Made by a program: the position numbers and the translations under genes
Part shown: positions 46,078-57,046 of the stretch, in pieces
How the letters are laid out: each line of letters begins with the position of its first letter
Numbering within the stretch: the first letter of the stretch is position 1
Source of the DNA: Vreelandella azerica
GTDB lineage: Bacteria > Pseudomonadota > Gammaproteobacteria > Pseudomonadales > Halomonadaceae
Length of the DNA stretch: 64,000 bases
NCBI RefSeq assembly: GCF_013112225.1
Contig: NZ_JABFHI010000005.1
Location: 1-64,000 of the forward strand
Direction of reading: 5' to 3'
The notes under the pieces: model-generated
Seen by the model: the letters and a program-made list of their open reading frames with translations, nothing else
What the model was told of the DNA's origin: nothing
The model's database searches: none

Positions 46078-48905
46078 CGCTCAAGCAGCGGCTGGAGAAA
46101 GCGCCCGGTGTGGGACACTTTCATCTTGGCCACCTGCTCTGGCGTCCCTTCGGCGATGATCTGCCCGCCGCCGGAACCCCCTTCTGGGCCAAGGTCAATC
46201 AGCCAGTCAGCGGTCTTGATCACATCCAGGTTGTGCTCAATCACCACGATGCTGTTGCCATGATCACGCAGGCGGTGTAGCACGGTCAGCAGCTGGCGGA
46301 TATCCTCGAAGTGCAGCCCGGTGGTGGGCTCGTCAAGAATATACAGGGTTTTGCCGGTATCGCGTTTGGCCAGCTCGCGAGCCAGCTTGACCCGCTGGGC
46401 CTCGCCGCCGGATAGCGTGGTCGCGCTCTGCCCCAGGCGAATGTAGGAAAGCCCCACATCCAGCAGGGTCTGCAGGCGCCGGGCAATGGCAGGCACTGGG
46501 CTGAAGAACTCCAGGGCGTCTTCCACGGTCATTTCCAGCACCTGATGGATGGTTTTACCTTTGTAGTGAATATCCAGAGTTTCGCGGTTATAGCGCTTGC
46601 CCTTGCACACATCACAGGGCACATAGATATCCGGCAGAAAGTGCATTTCCACCTTGATCATGCCTTCGCCCTGGCAGGCCTCGCAGCGCCCACCCTTGAC
46701 GTTGAACGAGAAACGCCCTGGCTTGTAGCCCCGTGAGCGGGCTTCCTGGGTGCCCGCAAACAGCTCACGAATAGGCGTGAAAATGCCGGTATAGGTGGCC
46801 GGATTGGAGCGCGGCGTGCGACCAATCGGGCTCTGGTCGATATCAATGACCTTGTCGAGCTGCTCCAGCCCCTCGATCTTGCGGTAAGGCGCGGCCTTCA
46901 AGGTGGTGGCCCGGTTCAGCTCACGGGCGGCAATCGGCATCAGAGTGCCGTTGATCAGTGTCGATTTGCCCGAGCCGGACACCCCGGTAATGCACACAAA
47001 GCAGCCCAGTGGCAGGCTCAGGGTGACATCCTGCAGGTTGTTGCCGGTGGCCCCGCTTAACACCAGCTGCTTTTCCGGGTTAGCGGGGATGCGGTAGGTA
47101 GGCACGGCAATTTCGCGGCTGCCACAAAGATACTGGCCGGTGAGAGAATCCGGGTTATCCATGATCTGCTGGGGCGTGCCTTGGGCAACGATCTGACCAC
47201 CATGTACCCCGGCGCCGGGGCCGATATCCAGCACATGGTCAGCGGCGCGAATGGCATCCTCATCGTGCTCGACCACAATCACTGTATTGCCCAGGTCGCG
47301 CAGGCGCTCCAGGGTTTTCAGCAGGCGGTCGTTGTCGCGCTGGTGCAGGCCGATGGACGGCTCATCGAGAATATACATGACCCCGACCAGGCCCGCGCCG
47401 ATCTGGCTGGCCAGGCGAATACGCTGGGCCTCGCCGCCGGAAAGAGTATCAGCGCTGCGCTCAAGGTTGAGGTAATCCAGCCCCACGTTAACCAGAAACT
47501 CCAGCCGTGCATGAATCTCGTTGACGATCTTTTCGGCGATTTCACCCTTGCGCCCCGGCAGCGTCAGGGTAGCAAAATAGCGCCAGGCCTCGCCGATAGG
47601 GAAGTGGACGATATCGGCAATGGTATGGTCATCGACAAACACATGGCGGGATTCCTTGCGCAGCCGCGAGCCGCTACAGGTCGCGCAGGGCTGCACGGCA
47701 ATGTATTTAACAAGGTCATCGCGCACCATGTTGGATTCGGTTTCCCGGTAGCGGCGCTGCAGGTTAGGCAAGACGCCTTCAAACGGGTGTTCACGGGTGA
47801 CCTTACGGCCTCGGTCGCTGACGTAGCTGAACGGCACCGGCTCGTCACCGCTGCCGTTTAGAATCAGGTCTTGGTCGTACTGAGTAAGCTCCTGCCAAGG
47901 GGTTTCCAACTTAAACCCATAATGTTTAGCCAGCGCCTGTAGCTGGCTGAAGTAATAGACGCTGCGCCGGTCCCAGCCCTTGATCACCCCTTCGGCCAGG
48001 GAAAGCTCCGGATGGCTGATCAGCTTTTCAGGATCGAAATACTGCTGCACCCCCAGGCCATCACAGGTCGGGCAAGCACCCGCCGGGTTATTGAACGAGA
48101 ACATGCGCGGTTCAAGCTCGGCCAGGGAGTAGCCGCACACCGGGCAGGCAAAGCGCGATGAAAAGGCCAGGTCTTCCTGATCGCCGTCCATAAAGTGGAT
48201 CATGGCGGTGCCGTCGGCCAGATTGATCGCGGTCTCGAAGGATTCCGCCAGGCGCTGGGCAATATCATCGCGCACCTTGAAGCGGTCAACCACCACGCTG
48301 ATATCGTGTTTCTTGCGCTTGTCCAGCGGCGCGATATCATCCAGTTCCAGCACCTGACCGTCGATCAGCACGCGCACAAACCCCTGGGCGCGCAGTTCCG
48401 CCAACAGCTGCAGGTGTTCACCCTTGCGGCCCTTGACCACAGGCGCCAGCAGCATCAGCTTGGTGCCTTCGGCGAGGTTCATGACCTGATCGACCATCTG
48501 GGAAATCGTCTGGGCTTCAAGATCCTCGCCGTGTTCCGGGCAGCGCGGCGTGCCGGCGCGGGCAAACAGCAGGCGCAGATAGTCGTAGATCTCGGTGATG
48601 GTCCCCACGGTGGAACGCGGGTTGTGGGAGGTCGACTTCTGCTCGATGGAAATCGCCGGTGACAGGCCTTCAATATGGTCAACGTCGGGCTTTTCCATCA
48701 TCGACAGGAACTGGCGCGCGTAGGTCGAGAGCGATTCCACATAGCGCCGCTGGCCTTCCGCATACAGGGTGTCAAACGCCAACGATGACTTGCCGGAGCC
48801 GGAAAGCCCGGTAATCACGATCAGCCTGTTGCGGGGAAGCTCAACATCGATCTCTTTGAGGTTATGGGTGCGGGCACCCCTGACCAGAATGCTGTCCATC
48901 AACAC
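46050..48905 (-). CDS. uvrA: UvrA, excinuclease ABC subunit A
   Basis: UvrA finds DNA damage and loads UvrB in nucleotide excision repair. The 951-residue protein is full length, with two ABC ATPase halves: Walker [10 protein letters not shown] and GVSGSGKST, signatures LSGGEAQR twice, and zinc cysteines in [21 protein letters not shown] and [18 protein letters not shown]. No LexA-like box was recognised before it. It is divergent from an MFS gene and ssb, a conserved neighbourhood in gammaproteobacteria. Confidence 0.98.
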   Translation of the reverse strand: MLMDSILVRGARTHNLKEIDVELPRNRLIVITGLSGSGKSSLAFDTLYAEGQRRYVESLSTYARQFLSMMEKPDVDHIEGLSPAISIEQKSTSHNPRSTVGTITEIYDYLRLLFARAGTPRCPEHGEDLEAQTISQMVDQVMNLAEGTKLMLLAPVVKGRKGEHLQLLAELRAQGFVRVLIDGQVLELDDIAPLDKRKKHDISVVVDRFKVRDDIAQRLAESFETAINLADGTAMIHFMDGDQEDLAFSSRFACPVCGYSLAELEPRMFSFNNPAGACPTCDGLGVQQYFDPEKLISHPELSLAEGVIKGWDRRSVYYFSQLQALAKHYGFKLETPWQELTQYDQDLILNGSGDEPVPFSYVSDRGRKVTREHPFEGVLPNLQRRYRETESNMVRDDLVKYIAVQPCATCSGSRLRKESRHVFVDDHTIADIVHFPIGEAWRYFATLTLPGRKGEIAEKIVNEIHARLEFLVNVGLDYLNLERSADTLSGGEAQRIRLASQIGAGLVGVMYILDEPSIGLHQRDNDRLLKTLERLRDLGNTVIVVEHDEDAIRAADHVLDIGPGAGVHGGQIVAQGTPQQIMDNPDSLTGQYLCGSREIAVPTYRIPANPEKQLVLSGATGNNLQDVTLSLPLGCFVCITGVSGSGKSTLINGTLMPIAARELNRATTLKAAPYRKIEGLEQLDKVIDIDQSPIGRTPRSNPATYTGIFTPIRELFAGTQEARSRGYKPGRFSFNVKGGRCEACQGEGMIKVEMHFLPDIYVPCDVCKGKRYNRETLDIHYKGKTIHQVLEMTVEDALEFFSPVPAIARRLQTLLDVGLSYIRLGQSATTLSGGEAQRVKLARELAKRDTGKTLYILDEPTTGLHFEDIRQLLTVLHRLRDHGNSIVVIEHNLDVIKTADWLIDLGPEGGSGGGQIIAEGTPEQVAKMKVSHTGRFLQPLLERQLRRGKVG

Positions 48906-49089
48906 CTCGTGGTGTACGGCAAAAAGATAATTATACGTTTCTTATACCTTATGGGGCAAAAAGGATGCGCAAACAAACCACGTCTTTGCCGCGTGGATAA
49001 TGTCAACGTTGCCCGCAAAGCGTTAGAATAGCGGGCTGCCTTGCGCACTTGTGCTGTGTCTTTTGATTCGTGCGGTTTTCGGATCAAGC

Positions 49090-49143
49090 CTGTTTTCATC
49101 GAGACTGTTTTCAAGAACCGTTTTCAAAGACTGTTTTCAAGGA
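49090..49143 (+). repeat. Imperfect direct repeats before the MFS gene
   Basis: Four units of about 12-15 bases share the core TGTTTTCA or CGTTTTCA, beginning near 49090, 49105, 49119 and 49131. They lie in the 5' leader just upstream of the MFS start at 49164. Role unknown. Confidence 0.6.
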
Positions 49144-49163
49144 CTCTGTCAATCAAGGACCTT

Positions 49164-50543
49164 ATGCGACACGTTTTTGCACTTTTGCTGACGTCTGAGC
49201 GCCGCGCGATCAGTGGCCTGGCCGGGCTTTATGCCTCGCGTATGCTGGGGCTTTTCATGGTGCTGCCGGTGCTGGCGTTGTATGCCGATGAGCTGGCTGG
49301 TGCCACCCCGCTGTTGATCGGCCTGGCGCTGGGCATCTATGGCCTGACACAGGCTTGCCTGCAGATTCCGTTTGGCTGGCTGTCGGATCGTTTCGGCCGC
49401 AAACGCATGATTGTGATTGGCCTTTTGCTGTTCGGGCTGGGCAGTGTGGTGGCGGCGCTGGCGGACTCGATTACTGGTATTATCATCGGCCGTGCCCTGC
49501 AGGGCAGCGGTGCTGTGGCGGCGGTGATCATGGCGCTGCTGGCTGACCAGACCCGGGAGCAGGTGCGTACCCTGGCCATGGCGGCCATTGGTTTGTCGAT
49601 TGGCCTTTCCTTTGCATTGGCTATGGTGCTGGGCCCCTGGCTGGCTGCACGCACCGGGCTTGCCAGCGTTTTCTGGTTTACTGCCCTGCTGACGTTGGTA
49701 GGCCTGCTGGTGCTATGGCGTTGGGTGCCGGCCGCTCCTCGGCGGCTCAAACACCGCGATGTGGGTATGGATCGTCGCCAGCTGCGCCATGTCATCACTC
49801 GGCCTGATCTGTGGCGCCTGGATGTCTCGATCTTTGCCCTGCATCTGGTGCTGATGGCGATTTTTGTCGCGGTGCCGTTTCGTCTGCTGGAGGCGGGGAT
49901 TGGCGTGGACCGCCACGGTATGGCCTATCTGGCCATTATGGGCGCGGCCTTTGTGCTGATGCTGCCTCTGGTGATCATTGCCGAGAAGTATCAGCATATG
50001 AAGCTGATCTGCCTGTTGGCGGTAGGCGCCATCACTCTGAGCCTGGCGGCGCTGGGTCTGCCGGTAGCGGATGGCAGGGGGCTTTTTGTCTGGCTGCTGG
50101 TGTTTTTTACCGGGTTTAACTTGCTTGAAGCCACCTTGCCTTCCATGCTCAGTAAACTGGTGCCAGCGGGGGCAAAAGGCACGGCCATGGGGGTTTATTC
50201 CACAGGGCAGTTTCTAGGCGCCTTTTTAGGCGGCACCCTGGGCGGTTTTCTGGCCCATCATTGGGGCCTGGATGCGGTATTTTTCGGCAGTGCTGGCCTG
50301 GCCCTGCTGTGGTGGGTGGTCATGTGGTCGATGCCTGCACCGCCACCACTTTCCAGTGAGGTGGTGGCCCTTGGCGATAACCATGGTGATACCCTCGACA
50401 CCCTGATGGAGCGCTTGGCGGATGTGGCCGGTGTTGAAGACGTAATGGTCGTGCCGGAAGAACGTCTGGCTTACCTCAAGGTGAATCGGCAGCAGTTGGA
50501 TCAGGACGCATTAACGCGCCTTCTGACACCCCCACGGCGGTAA
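49164..50543 (+). CDS. MFS transporter of the YajR type with C-terminal soluble domain
   Basis: The 459-residue product has about twelve membrane helices, the MFS loop signature GWLSDRFGRKRMIVIG and a cytoplasmic tail of about 70 residues (MERLADVAGVEDVMVVPEER region) that resembles the YAM domain of E. coli YajR. The substrate is unknown. The frame is open from 49041, but ATG 49164 with AAGGA upstream starts the usual text, and the added 41 residues come from a repetitive leader. ssb follows. Confidence 0.9.
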   Translation: MRHVFALLLTSERRAISGLAGLYASRMLGLFMVLPVLALYADELAGATPLLIGLALGIYGLTQACLQIPFGWLSDRFGRKRMIVIGLLLFGLGSVVAALADSITGIIIGRALQGSGAVAAVIMALLADQTREQVRTLAMAAIGLSIGLSFALAMVLGPWLAARTGLASVFWFTALLTLVGLLVLWRWVPAAPRRLKHRDVGMDRRQLRHVITRPDLWRLDVSIFALHLVLMAIFVAVPFRLLEAGIGVDRHGMAYLAIMGAAFVLMLPLVIIAEKYQHMKLICLLAVGAITLSLAALGLPVADGRGLFVWLLVFFTGFNLLEATLPSMLSKLVPAGAKGTAMGVYSTGQFLGAFLGGTLGGFLAHHWGLDAVFFGSAGLALLWWVVMWSMPAPPPLSSEVVALGDNHGDTLDTLMERLADVAGVEDVMVVPEERLAYLKVNRQQLDQDALTRLLTPPRR

Positions 50544-50603
50544 GGCGGCCAAGCGAGCGGGCGGCCCTCAAATTATTATGAATGGTATCAAGGAGCATCT
50601 TTT

Positions 50604-51206
50604 ATGGCGCGCGGAATCAATAAAGTCATCCTGATCGGTAACCTCGGTCAGGACCCTGAAGTACGTTTCACCCCCTCCGGCACGGCCGTGGCCAACCTCA
50701 ACCTGGCCACCAGCGATACCTGGATGGACAAGCAGACCGGCCAGCGTCAGGAACGCACCGAGTGGCACCGCATTGTGCTGTTCAACAAGACGGCAGAGAT
50801 CGCCCAGCAGTACCTGAAAAAAGGCTCCAAGGTCTACATTGAAGGCCGCCTGCAGACACGCAAATGGCAGGATCAGAACGGCCAGGATAAATACAGCACG
50901 GAAATTGTCGCCAACGACATGCAGATGCTCGACTCGCGCGGCGGCGGTGATTTTCAGGGCGGCGGCGGCTACCCGAACGCTCAGCCCCAGCAGGGTGGCG
51001 GCTACCCACCGCAGGGTAATAACCAGTTCCAGGGCAATAACCCGCCCCCACAGCAGCAGCCACAACGCCAGCCTCAGCAGCAGCCCGCGCCCCAGCCACC
51101 TCAGCAGGGCGGCCAACCGAACCACCAGCAGAATAATCAGGGTGGTCAGTACGGCGCTCCGGACCCGGGCAGCTTTGATGATTTTGATGACGAGATTCCT
51201 TTTTGA
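50604..51206 (+). CDS. ssb: SSB, single-stranded DNA-binding protein
   Basis: SSB coats single-stranded DNA in replication and repair. The 200-residue protein has the OB fold at 1-112 (starting [20 protein letters not shown]), a Gly/Gln/Pro-rich linker, and the acidic tip DDFDDEIPF that recruits partner proteins. Strong terminator follows. Confidence 0.98.
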   Translation: MARGINKVILIGNLGQDPEVRFTPSGTAVANLNLATSDTWMDKQTGQRQERTEWHRIVLFNKTAEIAQQYLKKGSKVYIEGRLQTRKWQDQNGQDKYSTEIVANDMQMLDSRGGGDFQGGGGYPNAQPQQGGGYPPQGNNQFQGNNPPPQQQPQRQPQQQPAPQPPQQGGQPNHQQNNQGGQYGAPDPGSFDDFDDEIPF

Positions 51207-51249
51207 GACTGAGTAACTGTAGCTTGTGACGTTTTAAGATCAGTTAAGC

Positions 51250-51281
51250 CAATAAAGCCCTGCTTATGCAGGGCTTTATTG
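51250..51281 (+). terminator. Rho-independent terminator after ssb
   Basis: AATAAAGCCCTGC and GCAGGGCTTTATT form a perfect 13-bp stem with a TTAT loop, 44 bases after the ssb stop, with a T-rich end. Confidence 0.88.
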
Positions 51282-51481
51282 CTTTCGTTTATGGCCTGTT
51301 GATTTTTTTATAGCTAAGCCCTCCCGCCACAGGTAAGTAAGCGTTTTATCGATGAGGAAGACGAGGAAAAGATGCTTTCAGGGCTTGCTCAAGTTTGTTT
51401 AATAATCTTTAACTATTGAACACTCGGTATGGCACGTGCATGATTCTCTCGGAAGTCTGACCATTTCCAGAGGGTATCGTC

Positions 51482-53611
51482 ATGCGCAATAATCAACCTG
51501 TCACTCAGCGTGAATACCCACTGACCGACACGCATTTGCTGATATCACGTACCGATCTCAAGGGGCGTATCACCTACGCCAACGATGATTTCATTAGCAC
51601 CAGCGGCTATGAGTGGGATGAGTTGGTCGGCCAGCCACACAACCTTATTCGCCACCCTGATATGCCGGAAGCGGCATACGCCGATTTCTGGGCCACCATT
51701 CAGCGTGGAGAGACCTGGCGCGGTCTGGTCAAGAATCGCTGCAAGAACGGTGATCACTACTGGGTAGAAGCCAACGTTACGCCGATCTTGGAAGACGGCC
51801 AGTGCCAAGGCTATACGTCAGTACGCGTGAAACCCTCAGACGAAGATATCCAGCGCGCCGAGACCTGTTACCGCCGGCTGCGTGAAGGCAAGCGAACCTT
51901 CTTTACCCTGGATCACGGGGCTATCGTCCGACGCGGTGTGACAGGTTGGCTTTTGCGCCTCAACCTAAGAACGGTGCGCGCCAAGCTGGTGATGATGATC
52001 ATGGTGCCGGTGCTGTTGTTACTGCTTTCCGGTGTTGTCAGCATTTATGGGCTAACGTCTTCCAGCGACAGGATCAGCGAGATCAATACCGGCAGCGTTC
52101 AGGATATTGCGGATCTACAGCGCATCGATCAGTTGCTTGCTGACCTGATCATTGATCTTGAACAGCCCGTGCGTAACCCGCGTGCCATGCGCTTATCCGA
52201 GATTGAAGCCCTGGCCGATGAAACCACCGCTACGGCAGAGCAGATTGATGCCGCTCGCGAGCGTTTCCTGGCGGGCAAGGCCATTGACGCCAACCCTGAA
52301 GGTGACCCTGCGCGCTTTGATAATCAATTGACCACCGTGATTGAACAAGGTATCGAACCCACCATGACAGCGCTGTTGGACGGTAATGGCTTTGATGCGG
52401 ATGACGCCTTCAATCAGGTGCTGCGCCCGCAGGCTGAAGCACTCGGCCAGATTACCCGCAGCATGGTCGAAGACAAGCTGGCATTTGCCAACACGCTGGC
52501 AGAGGAAAGCCTTCAGCAGGAGCGCAACCTGTTGATTACGCAGGGCGCCATCCTGTTGGCGAGCATCCTGGGGCTGGTGGTGCTGGGCCTGCTGGTGATC
52601 CGCGCAATTACCACGCCCTTGCGCCAAGCCACCGATGCCACCCTGCAGATTGCCTCGGGCAACCTGGCAGCGCGCCTGCCCAGAATCACCCGGGATGAGG
52701 TGGGTAAGCTTGCGAAAGCGCTTTCGATCATGCACCACAGCCTGACGGCTACCACTCGTACGATCAAAAGCGGCGTTGAGGTGGTGGCCCCCGCTAGCGC
52801 TTCGATTGCACAAGGTAATGAAGAGCTGTCAGCACGCACCGAACAGCAGGCCGCGTCTCTGCAGCAGACCGCATCCAGCATGGAGGAAATGACCGCGACC
52901 GTTCAGCAGAACACTGACAATGCACGCCAGGCCAATGGGCTTGCCGGGGAGAATGCCGTCACTATGGATAAGACCGGCGACCTGATGCAATCCGTGGTGC
53001 AGAGTATGGAGCGCATTACCCAAAGCGCGCAGCATATGAAAGAGATGGTGGATGCCATCGATAACATTGCCTTCCAGACCAATATCCTGGCCTTGAACGC
53101 CTCGGTGGAAGCCGCTCGTGCCGGTGAGCAGGGCCGTGGTTTCGCGGTGGTAGCCGAAGAAGTTCGTAAGCTGGCAGGGCGTAGCGGCGAGGCTGCCAAG
53201 GAAATTCGCACGCTGATTGCTTCTTCCAGCCAGGATATCGACAGCGGTGCCCAGGAAGTACGCAAGGCCGAAGCGGCGATGAATGAGGCGTTGGACGCCT
53301 CGCGCCGGGTCAAGGACATCATGGGCGAGATCAGCGCGGCGTCCGAGCAGCAAAGCGGCGGTATCACTGAAATCAATCAGGCCATCAATGAAATGGATCA
53401 GATGACCCAGCAAAATGCGGCCCGAGTTCAGGAGACCGCCCATGCTGCCGTCCAGCTTGAACGTCAGGCGGAGCACCTGGCGCTGCAGATGGGTATTTAC
53501 CGCATGCCGGGCGCTGGGCTGGAAACGCTGCAGGAATCACAACAGCAACAAGGGGCAGCCCTATCGCTTCCAGGCACAGCAAAAGCAGTGCATGACAAGC
53601 GAGATTTCTGA
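51482..53611 (+). CDS. Aer-type chemoreceptor (PAS and MCP domains)
   Basis: The 709-residue receptor begins with a cytoplasmic PAS domain (about 20-125, with [20 protein letters not shown] typical of Aer), two membrane helices (about 168-190 and 350-372) around a periplasmic segment, HAMP and the MCP hairpin with [20 protein letters not shown]. Aer proteins sense redox or oxygen through FAD on the PAS. It differs from E. coli Aer in having a full periplasmic domain. It has no CheR-docking tail. Its ORF ends just before a shared terminator. Confidence 0.9.
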   Translation: MRNNQPVTQREYPLTDTHLLISRTDLKGRITYANDDFISTSGYEWDELVGQPHNLIRHPDMPEAAYADFWATIQRGETWRGLVKNRCKNGDHYWVEANVTPILEDGQCQGYTSVRVKPSDEDIQRAETCYRRLREGKRTFFTLDHGAIVRRGVTGWLLRLNLRTVRAKLVMMIMVPVLLLLLSGVVSIYGLTSSSDRISEINTGSVQDIADLQRIDQLLADLIIDLEQPVRNPRAMRLSEIEALADETTATAEQIDAARERFLAGKAIDANPEGDPARFDNQLTTVIEQGIEPTMTALLDGNGFDADDAFNQVLRPQAEALGQITRSMVEDKLAFANTLAEESLQQERNLLITQGAILLASILGLVVLGLLVIRAITTPLRQATDATLQIASGNLAARLPRITRDEVGKLAKALSIMHHSLTATTRTIKSGVEVVAPASASIAQGNEELSARTEQQAASLQQTASSMEEMTATVQQNTDNARQANGLAGENAVTMDKTGDLMQSVVQSMERITQSAQHMKEMVDAIDNIAFQTNILALNASVEAARAGEQGRGFAVVAEEVRKLAGRSGEAAKEIRTLIASSSQDIDSGAQEVRKAEAAMNEALDASRRVKDIMGEISAASEQQSGGITEINQAINEMDQMTQQNAARVQETAHAAVQLERQAEHLALQMGIYRMPGAGLETLQESQQQQGAALSLPGTAKAVHDKRDF

Positions 53612-53650
53612 TCTGGTCACGCCAGCCGTGATGCTGGATCTTGCATGTTT

Positions 53651-53682
53651 CCATAAAAGCCTCTTTTCAGAGGCTTTTATGG
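53651..53682. terminator. Bidirectional terminator between the Aer-type gene and pncB
   Basis: CCATAAAAGCCTC and GAGGCTTTTATGG form a perfect 13-bp stem with a TTTTCA loop in the gap between convergent genes, 39 bases after the receptor stop. Confidence 0.85.
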
Positions 53683-53725
53683 TTTAGGCATCGTTGATGC
53701 AGTTCAGATGTTTGAAACAGCGCAC

Positions 53726-55078
53726 TCAACTTTCTGAACGCAGTCGTTCCAGTTCAGGGCTCAGCCTCACGGAATAACCACTTTCGCCGTCATCAAGCGC
53801 AAGGGCATCGGCTGGCAGCTGCTTCAGCGCTTGGGCAACTCGCTCCTTGGCGCTATCGGCGCGGGCCATCTCGTCTGCGTCGAGCTTGCCTGCCACCACC
53901 AAGGGGCGAAGTAAGGGCTCACCTCGCTCAGCGCTGTCAGCCAAAGCTTCATCGCGCAGAGCGATAACGTCACCGAGATAGCCGCCGTCCTCCGCGTAGC
54001 GGCGGTAGACCTGCTTGGCACAGGGCAGGTTGGTCTTACCGGTGGAGTGTTTAACGCGCGGCTCGCCAGCGTAAGCCACCAGCTTGTAGGAGAGATCAAT
54101 CACGGGCGCATCCGCCGAGACGCCCATCTGGGTGCCCACGCCAAACGCATCAATGGGGGCGCCATCTTCCAGCAGGGCATTGATAGCATCTTCATCAAGA
54201 CCGCTGCTGGCGATGATACGCACCTCACTGTGCCCGGCGCTATCCAACAGCTGGCGGGCCTGTTTGGCCAGGTCGCCAAGGTCGCCTGAATCCAGGCGGA
54301 TGGCCTGCACCCGTATGTCGGGCTCCTCACGCATCAGCTCAACCACCTTGCGGACGCCTTCCAGGGTATCGTGGGTATCAACCAGCAGGGTGGTGTTCGG
54401 GTAATGGCGGGCGAACAGCCGAAAGGCCTCGTATTCATCGTCATGGGCGAGCACATAGCTATGGGCCATGGTGCCGTTGATGGCAAGGCCGTGGCGCAAG
54501 CCGCCCAGCACATTGCTGGTGCCCGCCAGCCCAGCGTTGCGGTAGGCCCGCACGCCGCGCACGGCAGCATCGATTCCGTGCATGCGGCGCATGCCGAAAT
54601 CCACCACCGGGTGACCTTGGGCGGCAATCACCAGGCGTACGGCCTTGGAGGCGAGCACGGTTTCCAGCTGCACCAGGTTCATCAGCAGGCTTTCCAGCAG
54701 CTGGGCATGGGCAATCGGCGCATCGACTTCAAGCAGTGGCTCGTTGGGAAATACCGGGGTGCCTTCGGGCAGGGTGTGAATATCCCCTTCAAAGCGCCAG
54801 TCGCGCAGCCAGTCCAGAAAGCCCGTCTCGAACAGGCCGGTCTCGGCAAGTTTTGTCAGCGCGGCTTCACCAAAGCGCAGTTCATTCACCAGGGCAGCGG
54901 CATGCTGCTGGCCGCAGGCAAGCATGAAGCGCCTCTGGGGTGGCAGTTTGCGAAAGAACAGGCTGAAGGTGGCGCGCTGGTCATAGGCTTCTTTCCAGTA
55001 CGCCTGGGTCATGGTCAGCTGATACAAGTCGGTCAGCAGGGCCAGTTCGCTGTCGTCGACCATTGGAGAGTTCATCAT
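53726..55078 (-). CDS. pncB: Nicotinate phosphoribosyltransferase
   Basis: This enzyme joins nicotinate to PRPP for NAD salvage. The 450-residue product shows the NAPRT pattern: TDLYQLTMTQAYW, VDFGMRRMHG, the GTSNVLGGLRHGLAINGTMAHS region, LVDTHDTLEGV and the RLDSGDLGDLA segment. ATG 55078 or ATG 55075 are the likely starts; the longer frame to 55120 runs over the end of pncA. It overlaps the pncA stop. Confidence 0.95.
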   Translation of the reverse strand: MMNSPMVDDSELALLTDLYQLTMTQAYWKEAYDQRATFSLFFRKLPPQRRFMLACGQQHAAALVNELRFGEAALTKLAETGLFETGFLDWLRDWRFEGDIHTLPEGTPVFPNEPLLEVDAPIAHAQLLESLLMNLVQLETVLASKAVRLVIAAQGHPVVDFGMRRMHGIDAAVRGVRAYRNAGLAGTSNVLGGLRHGLAINGTMAHSYVLAHDDEYEAFRLFARHYPNTTLLVDTHDTLEGVRKVVELMREEPDIRVQAIRLDSGDLGDLAKQARQLLDSAGHSEVRIIASSGLDEDAINALLEDGAPIDAFGVGTQMGVSADAPVIDLSYKLVAYAGEPRVKHSTGKTNLPCAKQVYRRYAEDGGYLGDVIALRDEALADSAERGEPLLRPLVVAGKLDADEMARADSAKERVAQALKQLPADALALDDGESGYSVRLSPELERLRSES

Positions 55079-55641
55079 TCGTGCACCTCGGCACCGGCGT
55101 CGTGAAATGCCTGACGACACTTGGGCACGGCTTGCGGGTCAACGGCGGCACTCAGGGGTTCCAGCAGCAGGGTGGCAAAGCCTTCCTGGCGGGCATCCAG
55201 CACGGTGGCGTGAACGCACACATCGAGTGCCAGCCCGCACACGACCACGGTCTTGATGCCTTTTTCCTTGAGATAACCACCCAGGCCGGTGCCATCGAAA
55301 CCGGAATAGGCATCCGTATCAAAGGCGGTGGCCTTGCTGACGCGAATGGCCTCAGCGGGCAGTTGCAGATCCGGGTGGAAATCAGCACCCGGGGCATCCT
55401 GCACGCAGTGTACCGGCCAGGGCCCGCCGCGATGCTCAAAACTCACATGGTCAACCGGGTGCCAATCGCGGGTCGCCACCACCAGCGCACCTGCCGCCCG
55501 GGCGGCCTCAATTTCAGCGTTGATGCCTGGCACCAGGGCAGCGCCACCGGCCACCCCAAGAGCACCGCCTTCACAGAAATCGTTTTGCATGTCGACCACG
55601 ATCAGCGCAGTCGCCGGTGTGTAGTTAACCTTCATGCTCAT
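55075..55641 (-). CDS. pncA: PncA-type nicotinamidase
   Basis: Nicotinamidase turns nicotinamide into nicotinate, the substrate of the next gene. The 188-residue product of the isochorismatase superfamily has the catalytic Asp in VDMQNDF, the metal-site GVHD-type WHPVDHVSF, a Lys in RVSKATAFD and Cys in VVCGLALDVCVHAT. ATG 55641 has GGGAGG 6 bases upstream. The two genes form an operon for a two-step salvage path. Confidence 0.95.
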   Translation of the reverse strand: MSMKVNYTPATALIVVDMQNDFCEGGALGVAGGAALVPGINAEIEAARAAGALVVATRDWHPVDHVSFEHRGGPWPVHCVQDAPGADFHPDLQLPAEAIRVSKATAFDTDAYSGFDGTGLGGYLKEKGIKTVVVCGLALDVCVHATVLDARQEGFATLLLEPLSAAVDPQAVPKCRQAFHDAGAEVHE

Positions 55642-55926
55642 CAGGCACCTCCCGAAGGGGTTGTGGGTAAGTTACCAGGGTTTTAAGTCTCGCAGTGTGA
55701 CGCCTGAGACTCAAGGGTGGCTTACCTCACCAGCCCCCAGGCAAAAAGAAATTTTCTTGCTATTCTCTACTTCCCTCGTTGTATGAATTCGCACCCACCC
55801 TCTGTCTGTCAAGGTTAATCAGCGGCCTTACTGCTGAACTGATAAAGTGTGCGGTTTCACAGCGCTGGCTCTAGGGTTGTAAGCTAGGCACATGCATCCG
55901 CATGAAAAGATCAGGAGAGCTGGCAG

Positions 55927-56160
55927 ATGAAGCTACCTATATTGACCAGACCCAAGGAGGGGTGGTTGGCACGACTGATTCAGCGAACAGGCAATTACCG
56001 CAATTGCTGTCTGGTGACGGCGATTGCTGCTATACCCTGCACCATGCTGGTTATCACACGGCATGTGCCGATTCGTCCGTTAGGGTTTAGAATGGTCAGC
56101 CATAAACGAGATCGAATACAGCGTGGTGATCAACACGCCCAAGGGGAGAGGCTTTCGTGA
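55927..56160 (+). CDS. Small protein of unknown function upstream of the sugar-nucleotide-binding gene
   Basis: A 77-residue reading frame with AGGAG 10 bases before its ATG. It has a hydrophobic stretch (NCCLVTAIAAIPCTMLVI, about 27-44), so it could be a single-pass membrane peptide. Its stop overlaps the next gene's GTG as GTGA, which supports translation. Length and lack of a known domain keep the call tentative. Confidence 0.4.
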   Translation: MKLPILTRPKEGWLARLIQRTGNYRNCCLVTAIAAIPCTMLVITRHVPIRPLGFRMVSHKRDRIQRGDQHAQGERLS

Positions 56161-57046
56161 AGCTGCTGATTCTGGATGCGGGACACTGTCTGAGCCTGGC
56201 GCTGGCGCGGGAAGCCAGCCGCCGCTCGGATACCGAGTTGGTGATAGAAGCAGGAACGGCGCTGAGTGCCGAAAGAGTGGCGGAAGTGGCGCCAGATGCC
56301 GTGATTATACCGCCGTTGGCGCATCCTCTGAACATGGTGCCTGCGGATGTCACCGCCCATGCTGATGCCGTAGATGCCTGCCTTGATGCCTGCAAGGCGC
56401 AGCAGACAACGCTGGTATGGTGTGTGTCTGATCAGCTGTATGAGGACGGTTTTGAGGTGCCGATTGATGAGCATCTGGTGCCGGCACCCAGGGATGACAG
56501 CCTACGCCGTCTGATCAAGACGGGGGATCGTATTCGCGCTGAATATGCCCAGCACCTGATTGTGCGCCTTGGCCCCCTGTTTGCGCTGGAAGGTAGCCAT
56601 GCCTGGCTGAACCAGGTAATTGACAGCCTGATTATCGGGGAGAATGTCAGAGCCGCCGAGGATGTGATTTTCTGCCCGACCAGTGCTGATGCGGTGGCGC
56701 TGGCGCTGGTGGGCATGCTCCAGCAGCTTGCCTGCGGGGTGCAGGCCTGGGGAGCCTATCATCTGGCGGGCACAGAACCGGTCAGTGCCTTCACCTTTAC
56801 CTCTATGGTGCGCACCCAACTGGGTACCCACCTGGAAGGGCGCGGTGAAGAGGTGGCACTTGGCGAAGTACAGGCACAGAAGCACCATCACGACGCCAAA
56901 TTGCGCCGGGTGTTGAACTGTCGGCGCGTACTGGAAACCTTTGGGGTTCACCAGAAGCCCTGGCGGCTGGAAGTCGGGCGTATGCTGGATGCCTGGTGTC
57001 TGATGCGCGATGACGATAATGCCAGCGCGGCGGGGGCACCGCCTGA
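56157..57046 (+). CDS. Sugar nucleotide-binding (RmlD-like) fold protein, 3' frameshift
   Basis: The product starts MKLLILDAGHCLSLALAREA, has an SDR-type nucleotide-binding layout (VAPDAVIIPP, WCVSDQLYEDG) and resembles RmlD-family sugar nucleotide-binding proteins, but the reaction is not known. It lacks a clear Tyr-x-x-x-Lys pair. The open frame runs to 57167 over plsC; adding one base at GGGGG 57032-57036 ends it at TGA 57044-57046, overlapping plsC by one base. Start is GTG 56157. Confidence 0.7.

Noticed and set aside
49041..49163. N-terminal extension of the MFS transporter
   Set aside because: The added residues come from a repetitive leader, and ATG 49164 with AAGGA starts the usual text.
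48906..49163. LexA (SOS) box between uvrA and the MFS gene
   Set aside because: No CTGT-N8-ACAG pattern of usable quality was seen.
51389..51396. TCAAGTTT resembling a sigma-28 -35 element before the Aer-type gene
   Set aside because: No GCCGATAA-like sequence 11 bases downstream.
54371..55105. 244-residue open frame on the plus strand over pncB
   Set aside because: Antisense shadow of a well-supported enzyme gene.
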